The notes: generated from the letters alone by a model not told the origin. A stretch of DNA of 64,000 nucleotides from Croceibacterium sp. TMG7-5b_MA50 (GCF_039830145.1 NZ_CP156082.1:452001-516000), one strand, 5' to 3'; positions 9,305 to 19,509 are shown, numbered from the stretch's first letter. Program-made: numbers and translations.

Positions 9305-10969
9305 TCAGAATAGCCCTTCTATCTGGCCATTGTCGTCCAGGTAGATGCCCTCTGCGCTTGGCACCTTCGGCAGGCCGGGCATCGTCATGATCTCGCCGCA
9401 GATCGCCACCACGAAGCCGGCGCCGGCCGACAGGCGCACCTCGCGCACGGCGATCTCGTGCCCGTCCGGCGCACCCATGGCGGTGGGATCGGTGGAGAAG
9501 CTGTACTGGGTCTTCGCCATGCAGATTGGAAACTGGCCATAACCCATCTCCTCCCACTGCCTTAGCTGCGTCCGCGCCGCCTGGGGGATGAACACGCTGC
9601 CCGCGCCGTAGATCTCGGTCGCGATGGTCTCGATCTTGGCGGCGAGCGCCATATCGTCAGAATAGAGCGGCTGAAACGCAGCGGCACCCGCATCTGCCTT
9701 GTCGGCCACGATCCGCGCCAACGCCTCCGCACCCGCGCTGCCATCGGCCCAGTGCCGGCAGATCACCGCCTCCGCACCGTAGGCGCGCGCCATTTCCTCG
9801 ATCGCTGCCAGCTCCTCCGCCGTGTCGGTGTGGAAGTGATTGATGGCGATGGTGGGTGTCAGGCCGAATTTCTGCAGGTTGGCGATGTGCCGCTGCAGGT
9901 TCACCGCACCTGCGCGCACTGCCGCCACATTCGGGGTGGCGAGATCCTTCTTGGCGACGCCGCCATGCATCTTGAGTGCGCGCACCGTGGCGACCAGCAC
10001 CACCGCGTCGGGCGACAGTCCACCCATGCGGCACTTGATGTCCATGAACTTCTCGGCCCCAAGATCCGCGCCGAACCCAGCCTCCGTCACCACGTAATCG
10101 GCGAGTTGCAGCGCGGTGCGAGTGGCGATCAGGCTGTTGCAGCCATGGGCGATATTGGCGAACGGTCCGCCATGCAGCAGTGCCGGGCGGTTCTCCAACG
10201 TCTGCACCAGGTTGGGCAGGATGGCGTCCTTCAGCAGCACCGTCATTGCGCGATCGGCTTTCAGGTCGCGGCAGAACACCGGACTGCGATCCCTGCGATA
10301 GCCGACGATGATCGCCCCCAGCCGCTGCTGCAGATCGGCGAGATCGCTGGCGAGGCACAGGATCGCCATGATCTCCGACGCGACGGTGATGTCGAAGCCG
10401 GTTTCACGCGGGAAGCCGTTGCTGACGCCGCCGAGCGGGCCGACTGTCTGCCGCAACGCCCGGTCGTTCATGTCGAGCACTCGGCGCCAGGTGACCCGGC
10501 GCAGGTCAATCTCCAGCGTGTTGCCCCAGTAGATGTGGTTGTCCAGCATGGCGGACAGCAGGTTGTGCGCGCTGGTGATTGCGTGGAAATCGCCGGTGAA
10601 GTGGAGGTTGATCTCGTCCATCGGCATGACCTGGCTCTTGCCGCCGCCCGCGCCGCCCCCCTTCACGCCGAAGCACGGCCCCAGGCTCGGCTCCCGCAGG
10701 CAGAGCATGGCCCGCTTGCCGATGCGGTGCAACGCATCCGACAGGCCGACGCTGGTGGTGGTCTTGCCTTCGCCCGCTGGCGTCGGATTGATCGCGGTGA
10801 CGAGGATCAGCTTTCCTTCCCCGGATGCCGGCGGCAGGTGCGCGGTGTCGATCTTGCCTTTGAACCGACCATAGGGGATCAGCGCGTCATCGGGCAGCCC
10901 GGCGTCCGCTGCCACCTCCGCAATCGGCTTCAGCGTGGCGGCGCGGGCGATCTCGATATCGGTCGGCAT
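9305..10969 (-). CDS. fhs: Formate-tetrahydrofolate ligase
   Basis: This enzyme (554 residues, usual length) joins formate to tetrahydrofolate using ATP, feeding 10-formyl-THF into one-carbon metabolism. Family signatures are clear: the P-loop [10 protein letters not shown] at residues 63-72, the [20 protein letters not shown] glycine-rich stretch near 92-111, and FHTDT and [13 protein letters not shown] further on. The ATG at 10969 gives the typical N-terminus ([16 protein letters not shown]). It is a single gene, convergent with rplQ and divergent from rmuC, with 157 bases to the rmuC start. It has no membrane segment and is cytoplasmic. Confidence 0.97.
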   Translation of the reverse strand: MPTDIEIARAATLKPIAEVAADAGLPDDALIPYGRFKGKIDTAHLPPASGEGKLILVTAINPTPAGEGKTTTSVGLSDALHRIGKRAMLCLREPSLGPCFGVKGGGAGGGKSQVMPMDEINLHFTGDFHAITSAHNLLSAMLDNHIYWGNTLEIDLRRVTWRRVLDMNDRALRQTVGPLGGVSNGFPRETGFDITVASEIMAILCLASDLADLQQRLGAIIVGYRRDRSPVFCRDLKADRAMTVLLKDAILPNLVQTLENRPALLHGGPFANIAHGCNSLIATRTALQLADYVVTEAGFGADLGAEKFMDIKCRMGGLSPDAVVLVATVRALKMHGGVAKKDLATPNVAAVRAGAVNLQRHIANLQKFGLTPTIAINHFHTDTAEELAAIEEMARAYGAEAVICRHWADGSAGAEALARIVADKADAGAAAFQPLYSDDMALAAKIETIATEIYGAGSVFIPQAARTQLRQWEEMGYGQFPICMAKTQYSFSTDPTAMGAPDGHEIAVREVRLSAGAGFVVAICGEIMTMPGLPKVPSAEGIYLDDNGQIEGLF

Positions 10970-11126
10970 GCTCTTCCCCAGTCCTTATGGCGGCGGCGTT
11001 AGACGCTGAAAGGCAGTTCTTCGCAACCCTGAACCCTTCATGGTTGCGAACGTAACCGCCGGGTGCTTGCGCGCCGGGTCCAACGCAGCTACGTTCACCA
11101 TGTGTTCCAAGGCTGGTGGAGTTTCG

Positions 11127-12530
11127 ATGGACCTTGCAACCTTGCTGCTGATCGCCGTCGCATTGCTGGCCGGACTGGCGCTTGGCTGGTTTGTCGGCGG
11201 GCGACCAGCGGCGGATTGGCGCAAGCGGCATGGTGAACGTGATGCGGAGGCGCGGGCGCTGGAAGAGCGGTTCCGCAAGGCGATCGTCGATCTGGAAGGC
11301 GCCAGTGTGCGCGCGGAGCGGGCGGACGAGTTGTCCGACCTGCTCGATCTTGCGCGCGACGAGCTGGCGACCTTGAAGACGCAGGCCGCCGGCTTTGCGG
11401 AGCAGAAACGGCTGCTGGAGGAATCGCGGGACCGGTTGCTCAAGGAGTTCGAGCATACCGGCGCGCAGGTGCTGACGCGCGCGCAGGAGATGTTCCTGGA
11501 ACGCGCCGCCGAACGCTTCGGCCATGCGGAGAAGTCGAGCGAGGCCCGGATCCGCGCGCTGCTGGAGCCGGTGGGCGAACGGCTGCGCAGCTACGAACAG
11601 CAGGTTGAAGCGCTGGAGCGCAAGCGTGTTGATGCCTTTGGCCAGCTGACCGGCATGATCGATGCGATGCGTGTTGGACAGGAAGCCGTAAGGACGGAGG
11701 CGATGCGGCTCGGCAATGCTCTGACCAACGCGCCCAAGGCACGGGGACGCTGGGGGGAGCAGCAATTGCGCAACCTCCTAGAAAGCTGCGGCCTAGCGCA
11801 GCATACCGACTTTGTGCTGGAGCACTCGGTATCGGCGGACGAAGGTCGGCTGCGCCCTGACGCAATCGTTCGCATCCCTGGCGGCAAGATGCTGGTGATT
11901 GATGCGAAGGTGTCGCTGAACGCCTATCAGGAGGCATTCCACGCCGATAACGAGCCGGCGCGGCTGACGGCGCTGAAGGCGCATGTGGCATCCATGAAGA
12001 ACCACATCCAGGCGCTCGGCACCAAGAGCTACCAGAGCCAGTTCACCGATGCCCCGGACTATGTCGTGATGTTTGTGCCAGGCGAGCATTTCGTGGCCGC
12101 CGCGCTGGAATTCGATCCGGAGCTGTGGGACTACGCCTTCGAACGCCGCGTGCTGCTGGCGACACCGACCAACCTGGTGGCGATTGCGCGCACCGTCGCG
12201 CAGGTCTGGCGGCAGGACGCGCTGGCGCAGGAAGCGCGGGCGATCGGGACCTTGGCTGGCGACCTCTACGACCGGATAGCCACTGCCGGCGAACACCTGA
12301 AGCGGGTCGGCAGCGGGCTGGAAAGCGCCGTCGGCAATTACAACAAGTTCGTCGGCAGCTTCGAGCGTAACGTGCTCTCGTCCGCCCGCAAGCTGCGGGA
12401 CAAGGGGGTGGAGATCGGCAAGCGGGAAGTGGACGAGGTGCCGTTGGTGGAGAGTGCGCCACGCTATACCGCCGCCGATGTACCCGCGGCTTCGGAACCG
12501 GAGCCGGTGCGGTTGGTTGATCCTGCCTGA
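11127..12530 (+). CDS. rmuC: DNA recombination protein RmuC
   Basis: This is an RmuC-family protein of 467 residues, linked in E. coli to limiting recombination between short inverted repeats. One N-terminal membrane helix (about residues 4-24, LLLIAVALLAGLALGWFVGG) is followed by a long charged coiled-coil region (about 30-200). The RmuC core then has GRWGEQQLRNLLE, MLVIDAKVSLNAY and DYVVMFVPGEHF, which resembles a nuclease-like fold. The ATG at 11127 is chosen because it follows GGTGGAG and begins directly before the membrane helix; an upstream ATG at 11040 would add 29 residues without family resemblance. It is divergent from fhs, and the lipoprotein gene follows after 18 bases. Confidence 0.93.
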   Translation: MDLATLLLIAVALLAGLALGWFVGGRPAADWRKRHGERDAEARALEERFRKAIVDLEGASVRAERADELSDLLDLARDELATLKTQAAGFAEQKRLLEESRDRLLKEFEHTGAQVLTRAQEMFLERAAERFGHAEKSSEARIRALLEPVGERLRSYEQQVEALERKRVDAFGQLTGMIDAMRVGQEAVRTEAMRLGNALTNAPKARGRWGEQQLRNLLESCGLAQHTDFVLEHSVSADEGRLRPDAIVRIPGGKMLVIDAKVSLNAYQEAFHADNEPARLTALKAHVASMKNHIQALGTKSYQSQFTDAPDYVVMFVPGEHFVAAALEFDPELWDYAFERRVLLATPTNLVAIARTVAQVWRQDALAQEARAIGTLAGDLYDRIATAGEHLKRVGSGLESAVGNYNKFVGSFERNVLSSARKLRDKGVEIGKREVDEVPLVESAPRYTAADVPAASEPEPVRLVDPA

Positions 12531-12548
12531 TAGCGGGAGTTCGGGTTG

Positions 12549-13250
12549 ATGCGACTGATGCTGGCGACGTTGATTTTGCTGGCAACCAGCGCGTGCCGGC
12601 AGGATGAGGCGCCAGCCGAAAAGATCGAACAGACTGCCGAGCAATTGATCGAGCCTGACGCTAGGCCGACACCGCTTGCCCGTGGGCGCTTCGCGCCTCA
12701 CGACGATTGCGCCGACGTGGCTGGCGCTGCCAACTTTCGTGCTCAGTTGTCCCGCGCTGTCGAGGCACGGGATGCTGCTGCCATGGCGGGGCTGGCGGCA
12801 AGCGACATCAAGCTGGATTTCGGCGGCGGCTCAGGTGTAGCGGAGCTGCAGCGGAGGCTCGCCGATCCTCAGCAGGACTTGTGGGCGGAACTTTCCGCAA
12901 TCCTGCCGCTCGGCTGCGCGGCGGACGAGAGCGGGGGCGTGATGATCCCGTGGATCGCGGCGCAGGATCTGGGTGATCGCGATCCGTTCTATAGCATGCT
13001 GGTGCTGGGTGAGGGCGTTCCGGTGCGTTCCGCTCCTGCGGCTGGTGCGCCCGAGATCGGGAAGATCACCTGGGATCTGGTCCAGATCAGCAGCCTGCAA
13101 CCCGGCGCCGCATTCCAGCAGATCAAATTGCCCGACGAACGTTCCGGGTTCATTGCCAGCGACATGCTGCGCAGCCCGGTCGATTACCGGCTCACCGCTT
13201 CCAGTCGCAATGGCAAGTGGAGCATCACGAGCCTGGTAAGCGGCGACTGA
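12549..13250 (+). CDS. SH3-domain lipoprotein
   Basis: This 233-residue protein begins with a lipoprotein signal (MRLMLATLILLATSAC), the cysteine at residue 16 being the likely lipidation site. The following 40 residues are polar. The middle part shows no family I recognise. The C-terminal 80 residues (VLGEGVPVRSAPAAGAPEIGKI, then FIASDMLRSPVDYR) look like a bacterial SH3 domain, which often binds cell-wall peptides. The ATG at 12549 directly follows a TTG that could also initiate; GGAG lies at 12537. It follows rmuC by 18 bases on the same strand and may be co-transcribed. A role in the envelope is inferred only from its predicted location. Confidence 0.8.
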   Translation: MRLMLATLILLATSACRQDEAPAEKIEQTAEQLIEPDARPTPLARGRFAPHDDCADVAGAANFRAQLSRAVEARDAAAMAGLAASDIKLDFGGGSGVAELQRRLADPQQDLWAELSAILPLGCAADESGGVMIPWIAAQDLGDRDPFYSMLVLGEGVPVRSAPAAGAPEIGKITWDLVQISSLQPGAAFQQIKLPDERSGFIASDMLRSPVDYRLTASSRNGKWSITSLVSGD

Positions 13251-13281
13251 CGCAGCCCGGCATCCCGCCAAAGACGCAGGA

Positions 13282-14103
13282 TCAGTGGCACCCACGCCGG
13301 TGCAGGTCGTCCATGGCTGATGCCAGCATGTCGCCCAAGCGACGCTGCCCGGCCGTCGACAGGTGCAAGTCATCGGCGTTTCGTGGCAGGGATCGGGCCG
13401 ACACTGACGAGGTGCATGGCAAATCTACTCGGCCTTGCTGCTCCTGCACGAGCGACCAATTAGCGAAGCGGGTGCGATTTGCCTCGGCATCGGGGCGGTC
13501 GCTGAGTTGAACCATTACCACGGGCACCGTCGGGTTGGCTGCATCGCTGCGGAATCGGGCGACCAGTTCCCGAAAGCCTCGGCTCCAATCGGCGGCAATC
13601 GCCGTTGGTTTGTCGGCATCAGTTTCGCCCTGGTACCACAATACGCCCGCCAGACGTCCATTCGCCTCCCGCACGCGCGCCAGGCACGAACCGTACAGCG
13701 TGTTCCGGCTGTCGGCAGGGCGCCATTCCGCCATGGATGAGCCACCCTTGGCGCAGGGCACCAACAGGATTGGCCGATCATTCAACCGGTGCAGCGCGCG
13801 TGCGAAAAACAGGCCGGGTCCGACCGCCGCCATTCGATCGGCCGACACCGCATCCAGTTGGCCGGCGGCATCGTCCAGCGGCTCCGTCGCGGGCCGCTCC
13901 TGCCCGTCATTGCCAAACAGCTGGATCGCCGGATCGACTGCGCGTTCACCCGCTGACAGGTCGTCCAACGCGCCACGGCCGGACATGTTGGACTGGCCAG
14001 CCAGGATGTAGATGTCCGGCTGCTCGTCCGCGGCAATCGCGGGTGCCGGACAGGTCAGTGCGACCAAGAGTAACGCGGTGGACAGGCGCAAGGCAGAAAG
14101 CAT
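13282..14103 (-). CDS. Secreted SGNH-type esterase (sialate O-acetylesterase-like)
   Basis: A 273-residue protein with a cleavable signal peptide (MLSALRLSTALLLVALTCPAPAIA, cut about residue 24) followed by DIYILAGQSNMSGRG. GQSNM is the nucleophile block (Ser38) of the DUF303/sialate O-acetylesterase-like SGNH family. VPCAKGGSSMAEW and LWYQGETDA supply the other conserved blocks, and the C-terminal DDLHLSTAGQRRLG holds the catalytic Asp-x-x-His. Such enzymes remove acetyl groups from sugars outside the cytoplasm; the substrate is unknown. The start at 14103 is chosen because it gives the signal peptide; the open frame continues upstream into the neighbouring methyltransferase gene without sense. 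Confidence 0.85.
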   Translation of the reverse strand: MLSALRLSTALLLVALTCPAPAIAADEQPDIYILAGQSNMSGRGALDDLSAGERAVDPAIQLFGNDGQERPATEPLDDAAGQLDAVSADRMAAVGPGLFFARALHRLNDRPILLVPCAKGGSSMAEWRPADSRNTLYGSCLARVREANGRLAGVLWYQGETDADKPTAIAADWSRGFRELVARFRSDAANPTVPVVMVQLSDRPDAEANRTRFANWSLVQEQQGRVDLPCTSSVSARSLPRNADDLHLSTAGQRRLGDMLASAMDDLHRRGCH

Positions 14104-14137
14104 CAGAGTGTTCCTCGTTGCCACGCTGGGCAGCGCC

Positions 14138-14941
14138 TCAAGGCGCCACGCTCGCCAACACCTCATACGCCAGCACGGCCGCTGCGACTGCCGCATTGAG
14201 GCTGTCGGCGGAGCCGCGCATCGGCATCGTGACGTGGAGGTCACATGCCGCCTCGTACTCCGCCGGCAGTCCGCGGGACTCATTGCCAACCAGCACGAAG
14301 CAGGGCCCACGGTACGGGGCGCCACGATATGGTTGCGATCCTGGCGTCAGCGATGCGGCGACCAATTGGCCATCGCCGCTGCGAAGCCAGCCGATGAACT
14401 CCTCCCAGCTCGCCTGTGCGAGTTGTTGCGTGAAGATCGCGCCCATGCTCGCGCGTACCGCCTCCACCCCGAAGGGGTCGGCGCAATCGTCCAGCAGGAT
14501 CAGCCCGCCCGCACCCACCGCATCGCCGGTCCGCAGCATCGTGCCCAGATTGCCGGGATCGCGCAGCGCCTGTGCCACCAGCCAGATCGGCGCTGCGGTC
14601 CGGTCTAGCCGGGCAAGGGTCGTATCCCACTGCCCGAATACACCCGCGACCGCCTGGGTGTTGTCCTTGCCAGTTATTTTGGACAGGATCTCGGCACTCG
14701 TCTCGATCACCTCGCCTCCTGCGGCGAGGACGTCGGCCTCCAACGCCTCGAGCAGCGGGTGATCGGCGCGACCTTCGGCCATCACCAGCATTTCCGGCAG
14801 GCGGCCATGCGTGCGCGCGTCCGTCAGCAGGCGGAGTCCTTCGGCTAGGAAGCGACCGTGCAGGCGGCGCTGCTTCTTGTCGCGCAGCGACCGCAGCAGC
14901 TTGACGGTGGGGTTGGAGAAACCGGTGATTTGGCGGCGCAT
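14138..14941 (-). CDS. TrmH/SpoU-family RNA 2'-O-methyltransferase
   Basis: This 267-residue methyltransferase has the SpoU knot motifs in order: ALRDPGNLGTMLRTGDAVGA (125-144), LVGNESRGLP (217-226) and MPMRGSADSLNAAVA (239-253). The N-terminus (MRRQITGFSNPTVKLLRSL) is the substrate-binding extension typical of rRNA or tRNA ribose methyltransferases (TsnR/RlmB-like). The exact target nucleoside cannot be read. It lies downstream of ptsH on the same strand, 46 bases away. A second SpoU protein, rlmB, occurs at 54.6-55.4 kb with different flanking sequence, so they are not duplicates. Confidence 0.9.
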   Translation of the reverse strand: MRRQITGFSNPTVKLLRSLRDKKQRRLHGRFLAEGLRLLTDARTHGRLPEMLVMAEGRADHPLLEALEADVLAAGGEVIETSAEILSKITGKDNTQAVAGVFGQWDTTLARLDRTAAPIWLVAQALRDPGNLGTMLRTGDAVGAGGLILLDDCADPFGVEAVRASMGAIFTQQLAQASWEEFIGWLRSGDGQLVAASLTPGSQPYRGAPYRGPCFVLVGNESRGLPAEYEAACDLHVTMPMRGSADSLNAAVAAAVLAYEVLASVAP

Positions 14942-14987
14942 GGGGCCAAGCGTCTGTGCGCTGTGGCCCGCCCGGTCAATCCTTGTA

Positions 14988-15266
14988 TCAGTCCTCCCCG
15001 AAGCCGTCCTCGATCATGGCGACGAGTTCGGCCAACCGATCCTCCGCCGCATCGCCGCTGACCTGCAATTGGACATGGTCGCCGCGCGCGGCGCCCAGCA
15101 TCATCAGGCCCAGGATCGATCCGCCCGACGCGCTGCCGCCATCCTTGGTGACGCGCACTTCGCTGCCTTCCATCTGCGCGACGGCCGCGACGAACTTGGC
15201 GCTGGCGCGTGCGTGAAGGCCGCGCTTGTTGACGATGGTGACCTCGGCTCGTGCCTGTTCTGCCAT
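14988..15266 (-). CDS. ptsH: Phosphocarrier protein HPr (regulatory PTS)
   Basis: This 92-residue HPr has the phosphorylatable histidine in RGLHARAS (His18 here, His15 in the standard numbering). The regulatory serine of the GGSILGLMML segment (Ser50, equivalent to Ser46) is the target of HprK, which is encoded in the same cluster. The start at 15266 follows GGGAAGAGGG and gives a family-length protein; longer in-frame starts overlap the upstream EIIA gene. With EIIA, HprK and RapZ but no sugar permease nearby, this fits the regulatory PTS of alphaproteobacteria rather than sugar uptake. Enzyme I (ptsP) is not in the window. Confidence 0.95.
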   Translation of the reverse strand: MAEQARAEVTIVNKRGLHARASAKFVAAVAQMEGSEVRVTKDGGSASGGSILGLMMLGAARGDHVQLQVSGDAAEDRLAELVAMIEDGFGED

Positions 15267-15312
15267 CCTGCCCTCTTCCCTTCGCATCCACCCCCGACTC
15301 CGGGATGGGCGC

Positions 15313-15717
15313 TCAGGCGTCCTGACCCAGGAATTCGGAGGCGATCGTGATATAGTTACGCCCCGCATCGCGTGCTGCCGCGGCGGCGGCACGCAGGCTC
15401 ATATCCTTGCGTGCGCCCGCGAGTCGAATCAACATTGGCAGGTTGATGCCGGCGATCACCTCCGTACTGCCTTTCTGCAGCAGCGAGATCGCGAGGTTGG
15501 AAGGGGTGCCGCCGAACAGGTCGGTCAGCAGCACCACGCCGCCACCGCTGTCCACCTGCCTGATAGCATTGGCGATGTCCTTGCGGCGCTGTTCCATGTC
15601 GTCGCTCGGCCCGATGCAGACGGTCGCGACATCGGCCTGCGGGCCGACGACATGCTCCATCGCGTGGACGAACTCGTCGGCAAGACGGCCATGAGTGACC
15701 AGGATGATCCCGATCAT
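15313..15717 (-). CDS. PTS EIIA, mannose-family type (regulatory)
   Basis: A 134-residue EIIA of the mannose/fructose family. The N-terminal IGIILVTHGRLADEF contains the phosphorylated histidine (His9), and VVLLTDLFGGTPSNLA near residues 62-77 is the conserved core. No IIB, IIC or IID partner is encoded nearby, so the protein probably signals rather than transports, as proposed for the HprK-EIIA-HPr chains of alphaproteobacteria. It lies between rapZ and ptsH, co-directional; its ATG at 15717 follows the rapZ stop by 85 bases. Confidence 0.94.
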   Translation of the reverse strand: MIGIILVTHGRLADEFVHAMEHVVGPQADVATVCIGPSDDMEQRRKDIANAIRQVDSGGGVVLLTDLFGGTPSNLAISLLQKGSTEVIAGINLPMLIRLAGARKDMSLRAAAAAARDAGRNYITIASEFLGQDA

Positions 15718-15802
15718 GTTGCAGTGCGATCCTTTTGTTGTTGCAACCCCGGCCGCGATGACGCGGCGAGCAAACCTTTGTTCTGCAACGATGTGCTCTG
15801 CG

Positions 15803-16723
15803 TCATGCCCCGTCCGGCCTTTCCGGCAGCGCGGCGCTGCGTAACGCCAGGTTGCGGTGCAGCACAGTGGGCGAAAACCCGCGTCTGCGCAAGCCTTCGG
15901 CGATCCGCTCGGCAGTGAAGACCGACCGGTGTTTCCCTCCGGTACACCCTATCGCGATTGCCAGATGGCTCTTGCCGCGGGCCGCATAACGCGGAACGAG
16001 ATCGGCAAGCAGGTCCAGGATCCGCTGCAGGTTGGGGGCGAAGCCGGGATCGTTGCGGATGTGTTCGCCCACGGCCGGGTCCAGCCCGGTCTGCTCGCGC
16101 AGGCCCGGTACCCAGTGCGGATTGTCGAGGAAACGCATGTCGAACACCAGATCGGCGACCGGCGGCATGCCGCGAGAAAATCCGAAGGAGGTGATCGTCA
16201 CTGCCATCCCCTGTGGCGCGGTAGCGCCGAACGATTCGCGGATGCGTTGCTGCAGTTCGTTGCTGTTGAGCGCGGTCGTGTCGATCAGCATGTCGGCCCA
16301 GGCATGCAGCGGGGCGAGCAACTCCCGTTCGGCGGCAATCGCATCGGCGACCGGCCGCTCCTGCGCCAGCGGGTGACGGCGGCGCGTCTCGTTGAACCGC
16401 CGCTCCAGTTCCGCGGCGCCGCAATCCAGGAACAGCGAGGTGAGGGCGAGGCCCGGCCGGTCACCGATGGCGGCAGCGCGCGCGATAACTTCAGCCGGGA
16501 CAAAGCCGCGGGTCCGGCTATCGAAGCCGATCGCCAGCGCCTCCTCCTCATCCTGGGGCGGGGCTGGACTGTCCAGCAGCCGATCGAGCAGGCGGACGGG
16601 AAAATTGTCGATCGCCTCCCACCCCAGATCCTCCAGTTCGCGCAAGGCGGTCGTCTTGCCGGCGCCCAGCATTCCGGTCAGCAGCAGGATGCGGCGCGAT
16701 CGTACGGGCGAGTCGGTAGCCAT
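15803..16723 (-). CDS. rapZ: RapZ-family RNase adapter / nucleotide-binding protein
   Basis: This 306-residue protein belongs to the YvcJ/RapZ (formerly YhbJ) family. The P-loop GMLGAGKT sits at residues 17-24, ALRELEDLGWEAIDNFP follows, and the C-terminal half carries IAIGCTGGKHRSVFTAERI. In E. coli RapZ directs RNase E to the GlmZ small RNA; in alphaproteobacteria the role is less clear. The start at 16723 is chosen because it begins just before the P-loop strand; upstream frames overlap hprK. It follows hprK by 29 bases and belongs to the chvI-chvG-hprK-rapZ-EIIA-ptsH chain. Confidence 0.93.
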   Translation of the reverse strand: MATDSPVRSRRILLLTGMLGAGKTTALRELEDLGWEAIDNFPVRLLDRLLDSPAPPQDEEEALAIGFDSRTRGFVPAEVIARAAAIGDRPGLALTSLFLDCGAAELERRFNETRRRHPLAQERPVADAIAAERELLAPLHAWADMLIDTTALNSNELQQRIRESFGATAPQGMAVTITSFGFSRGMPPVADLVFDMRFLDNPHWVPGLREQTGLDPAVGEHIRNDPGFAPNLQRILDLLADLVPRYAARGKSHLAIAIGCTGGKHRSVFTAERIAEGLRRRGFSPTVLHRNLALRSAALPERPDGA

Positions 16724-16752
16724 GGGTGCGGCTTCCTTGCGCCTCCCGCTCG

Positions 16753-17208
16753 CTATTGTGAAGCGGCGAGACCATGCAGCCGCAGTGCCCATTCGGCCCG
16801 CAGTGGCAATGCGGGCGTGTCCGGCCACAGGCGGATGAGCGGCAGCCGGACGCCCGCTCGCGCGGCGCTCTCGGCCTCCTCGACATAGCGCGGCGCGCCC
16901 GGATCGAGCCGCAGCACCAGTGCGATCCAGGCCGGAACCGAAGGTAGGGTGACGAGGCCGACATTGCGGATTTCCAGCAACCCCGCCGTCGCCGGTACCG
17001 GGTGGGCCCAGAGCGTGTCACCAGCCATCTCAAGCCGCACGCCGTCATCACCCACAAGGGCGGCGCCACGATCGATGAGCGCCAGCGCCAGGCTGGACTT
17101 GCCGCTGCCCGGCGGCCCTTCGATCAGCACGCCCCGACCGGCGATGGCGACGCAGCTCGCCTGCCACAATGCCGCATTTCTGGCAGCGTTCGGGCCGGCT
17201 ACGCTCAC
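16753..17208 (-). CDS. hprK: HPr kinase/phosphorylase, short alphaproteobacterial form
   Basis: This 151-residue protein corresponds to the catalytic domain of HprK. The P-loop GPPGSGKS is at residues 31-38 and LVGDDGV, the conserved metal/catalytic segment, at 51-57. It phosphorylates the regulatory serine of HPr and removes it again. The N-terminal domain of Firmicute HprK is missing, as is normal in alphaproteobacteria. The GTG start at 17208 overlaps the chvG stop by four bases (GTGA), which implies translational coupling of sensor kinase and HprK and fixes the start better than the upstream ATG at 17253. Confidence 0.92.
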   Translation of the reverse strand: MSVAGPNAARNAALWQASCVAIAGRGVLIEGPPGSGKSSLALALIDRGAALVGDDGVRLEMAGDTLWAHPVPATAGLLEIRNVGLVTLPSVPAWIALVLRLDPGAPRYVEEAESAARAGVRLPLIRLWPDTPALPLRAEWALRLHGLAASQ

Positions 17209-18761
17209 GCCGCCGGCAGGTCCAGGACCAGACAGGCGCCGACCAGGCCGCATTCCTCCGGCGCGTCGCAGACCCGCAGCGACCCGTCATGCGCCTCCGC
17301 AATGGTGCGCCCCATGGCGAGGCCCAGGCCGCTGTGATCGCCGAACCCCTCCTCGTCCGGCCGAACGGAGTGGAAACGGGCGAATACCTTCTCGCGCCGT
17401 TCCTCCGGGATCCCGGGTCCCTCGTCGCAGATCGTGGCCGTCACCCGCTCGTCATCGGCATGGATCGTCAGACGAATGCGGCCACCCGGCGGGGAGAACG
17501 ACACCGCATTGTCCAGCAAATTGTCGAGCACGCGCTCCAGCCGCAGCGGCACGCCCATGACGATGGCAGGGCGTCCTTCACGTATCACTTCCACCCGGCA
17601 GTCGCGATCCAGCTCGCGCTCCTGCCGCGCGCGAACGCGATGTTCGGCCAGCGCCGCGAGATCGGTCGCCTCGAAGGTGGCCCGGCTCAGTTCGGCATCG
17701 ATGCGGCTAGCCTCCGCAATCTCCGTCACCAGCCGGTCGATGCGGCGCACGTCATGCGCGGCGATGTCGATCAGCTGGGTACGCAGCGCCGGGTCCTCCA
17801 CCCGCTGCAGGCTGTCGACGGCGCTGCGCAGGGAGGCGAGCGGGTTCTTGATCTCGTGGGCGACGTCTGCGGCGAAGGTCTCAACCGCGTCGATCCTGAG
17901 GCGCAGGGCGGCGGTCATGTCGGATACGGCACGGGCCAACACCCCCAGCTCGTCACCCCGAGCGCCCATGCGCGGCACCTCCACGTCGCGCTCCCGCCCC
18001 AGGCGTACGCGCACGGCGGCGCGGCTGAGCCGGCGCAGCGGATCGATGATGGTGCGCGCAAGATAAAGCGAGAGAAAGAAGGAGATGACCAGCACGATCG
18101 CGATGATCAGCAGCAACTGACTGCGTGCCGCGCGCACCGCCAGCGTGATGTCACGGGCATTGCGGGTGGTCAGCAGCGTCATGCCGCGCCGGCCCACGGG
18201 CGCGGCCGCGGTGATGACAGGTGTGCGGTCCGGCGCTCGGCGCAGTTCGATCTGGGTGAGGCCTTGTTGCCGCGCACGGGCGACTTCCGGCCAGGCGTCG
18301 GCCACCGGCTCTACCGGCTCCACGTAATCGGGGGAGGCACGGGCACCCGTCGCGAAATCGACCGCCGCATCCATCCACCGCGCGACGTCCTCTCCCCAAG
18401 GATCGGCGGCCGGATCGTTGAAGTGGAACGATGGGGGGGCCAAGGCGAAGCTGTCGGCCGCCAGCGTGCCGTCGCGGTGATAGATCCGCAGCCGCATATT
18501 TTGCTCCTTGCCGATCTGCATCAGCAGGGCCTGTTGCCGTTCGGGCGTGGCACCGGAGAGCGCCTCTGCCGTGATCTGCGCCTCGATCCGCGCCAGCTTG
18601 TAGCGCTCGTCCAGCAACTGCCGGCGATAGGAATCGAGCAGGAACAGGCTGCCGCCCAGCGCCACCAGCGGGATCAGGTTTACCGCCAGGATGCGTGTGG
18701 TGAGCGAGACCGAGCGCCCGACCCGTGCCGGTGGACGGACTTCCGCCAGCAGGTCAGCCAT
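17205..18761 (-). CDS. chvG: ChvG-type sensor histidine kinase
   Basis: This 518-residue kinase has two membrane helices (about 23-42 and 215-234) around a periplasmic domain of roughly 170 residues. A HAMP domain (about 235-290) is followed by the HisKA helix with the phosphorylated His302 in [14 protein letters not shown] and an ATPase domain with [13 protein letters not shown]. ChvG senses acid and envelope stress in rhizobia and Agrobacterium. The start at 18761 overlaps the chvI end by eight bases; an open frame extends upstream into chvI but carries no domain. It is coupled to hprK downstream, linking envelope sensing to the regulatory PTS. Confidence 0.92.
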   Translation of the reverse strand: MADLLAEVRPPARVGRSVSLTTRILAVNLIPLVALGGSLFLLDSYRRQLLDERYKLARIEAQITAEALSGATPERQQALLMQIGKEQNMRLRIYHRDGTLAADSFALAPPSFHFNDPAADPWGEDVARWMDAAVDFATGARASPDYVEPVEPVADAWPEVARARQQGLTQIELRRAPDRTPVITAAAPVGRRGMTLLTTRNARDITLAVRAARSQLLLIIAIVLVISFFLSLYLARTIIDPLRRLSRAAVRVRLGRERDVEVPRMGARGDELGVLARAVSDMTAALRLRIDAVETFAADVAHEIKNPLASLRSAVDSLQRVEDPALRTQLIDIAAHDVRRIDRLVTEIAEASRIDAELSRATFEATDLAALAEHRVRARQERELDRDCRVEVIREGRPAIVMGVPLRLERVLDNLLDNAVSFSPPGGRIRLTIHADDERVTATICDEGPGIPEERREKVFARFHSVRPDEEGFGDHSGLGLAMGRTIAEAHDGSLRVCDAPEECGLVGACLVLDLPAA

Positions 18762-19509
18762 CGGCGAAGCTGTAGCCGGCGCCATACAGCGTCTCGATCG
18801 CGCCGAATTCCGGATCGACCACGCGGAACTTGCGCCGCAATCGCTTGATGTGACTATCAACCGTGCGATCGTCCACGAAGACGTCGTCGGGGTAGGCGGC
18901 GTCCATCAGCTGGTTGCGGCTCTTGATGACGCCGGGCCGCTGGGCCAACGCCTCCAGGATCAGGAACTCTGTCACGGTCAGGGATACCGGCCGGCTGCCC
19001 CAGGTGACCCGGTGGCGCGACGGGTCCATCTGCAGTCGACCACGTTCCAGCATGGGGGCGGCTGGCTGGTCATCAACCACCGCAGGCTGGTCGCCGGTCG
19101 GTGCCGGCTCGCTCACAGGCGCCGCGCGGCGCAGGATGGCGCGGACACGGGCGAGCAGCAGGCGTTGGCTGAACGGTTTGGCGATGTAGTCGTCAGCGCC
19201 AAGGGCGAGGCCGGCCTCCTCGTCCTCCTCGTCATCCTTGCTGGTCAGGAAGATAACCGGCAGGTCGGATGTCGCGCGCAGGCGGCGCAGCAATTCCATC
19301 CCGTCCATCCGCGGCATCTTGATGTCGAAAACCGCCAGGTCTGGGGGATTGTCGGTCAGCGCCTTCAGCGCCGCTTCCCCGTCCGAATAGACCCGCGTGG
19401 CGTAACCTTCCGCCTGTAACGCGATCGACAGCGTGGCCAAGATGTTCCGATCATCGTCGACCAGCGCGATGGATCGGCGCAGTTCCGCGGCAGGGGGCAG
19501 CTGGGTCAT
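18754..19509 (-). CDS. chvI: ChvI-type response regulator
   Basis: An OmpR/PhoB-type regulator of 251 residues. The receiver domain has the acidic pocket SIALVDDD, the phosphorylated Asp62 in [12 protein letters not shown] and the Lys of YIAKPFS. The C-terminal winged helix ends in [17 protein letters not shown] and [10 protein letters not shown]. The start at 19509 gives [19 protein letters not shown]; an earlier in-frame ATG adds about 39 unlike residues. It is the first gene of the chvI-chvG-hprK chain and is divergent from pckA across 308 bases, the arrangement known from rhizobia, where ChvI controls envelope, motility and exopolysaccharide genes. Confidence 0.93.
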   Translation of the reverse strand: MTQLPPAAELRRSIALVDDDRNILATLSIALQAEGYATRVYSDGEAALKALTDNPPDLAVFDIKMPRMDGMELLRRLRATSDLPVIFLTSKDDEEDEEAGLALGADDYIAKPFSQRLLLARVRAILRRAAPVSEPAPTGDQPAVVDDQPAAPMLERGRLQMDPSRHRVTWGSRPVSLTVTEFLILEALAQRPGVIKSRNQLMDAAYPDDVFVDDRTVDSHIKRLRRKFRVVDPEFGAIETLYGAGYSFADG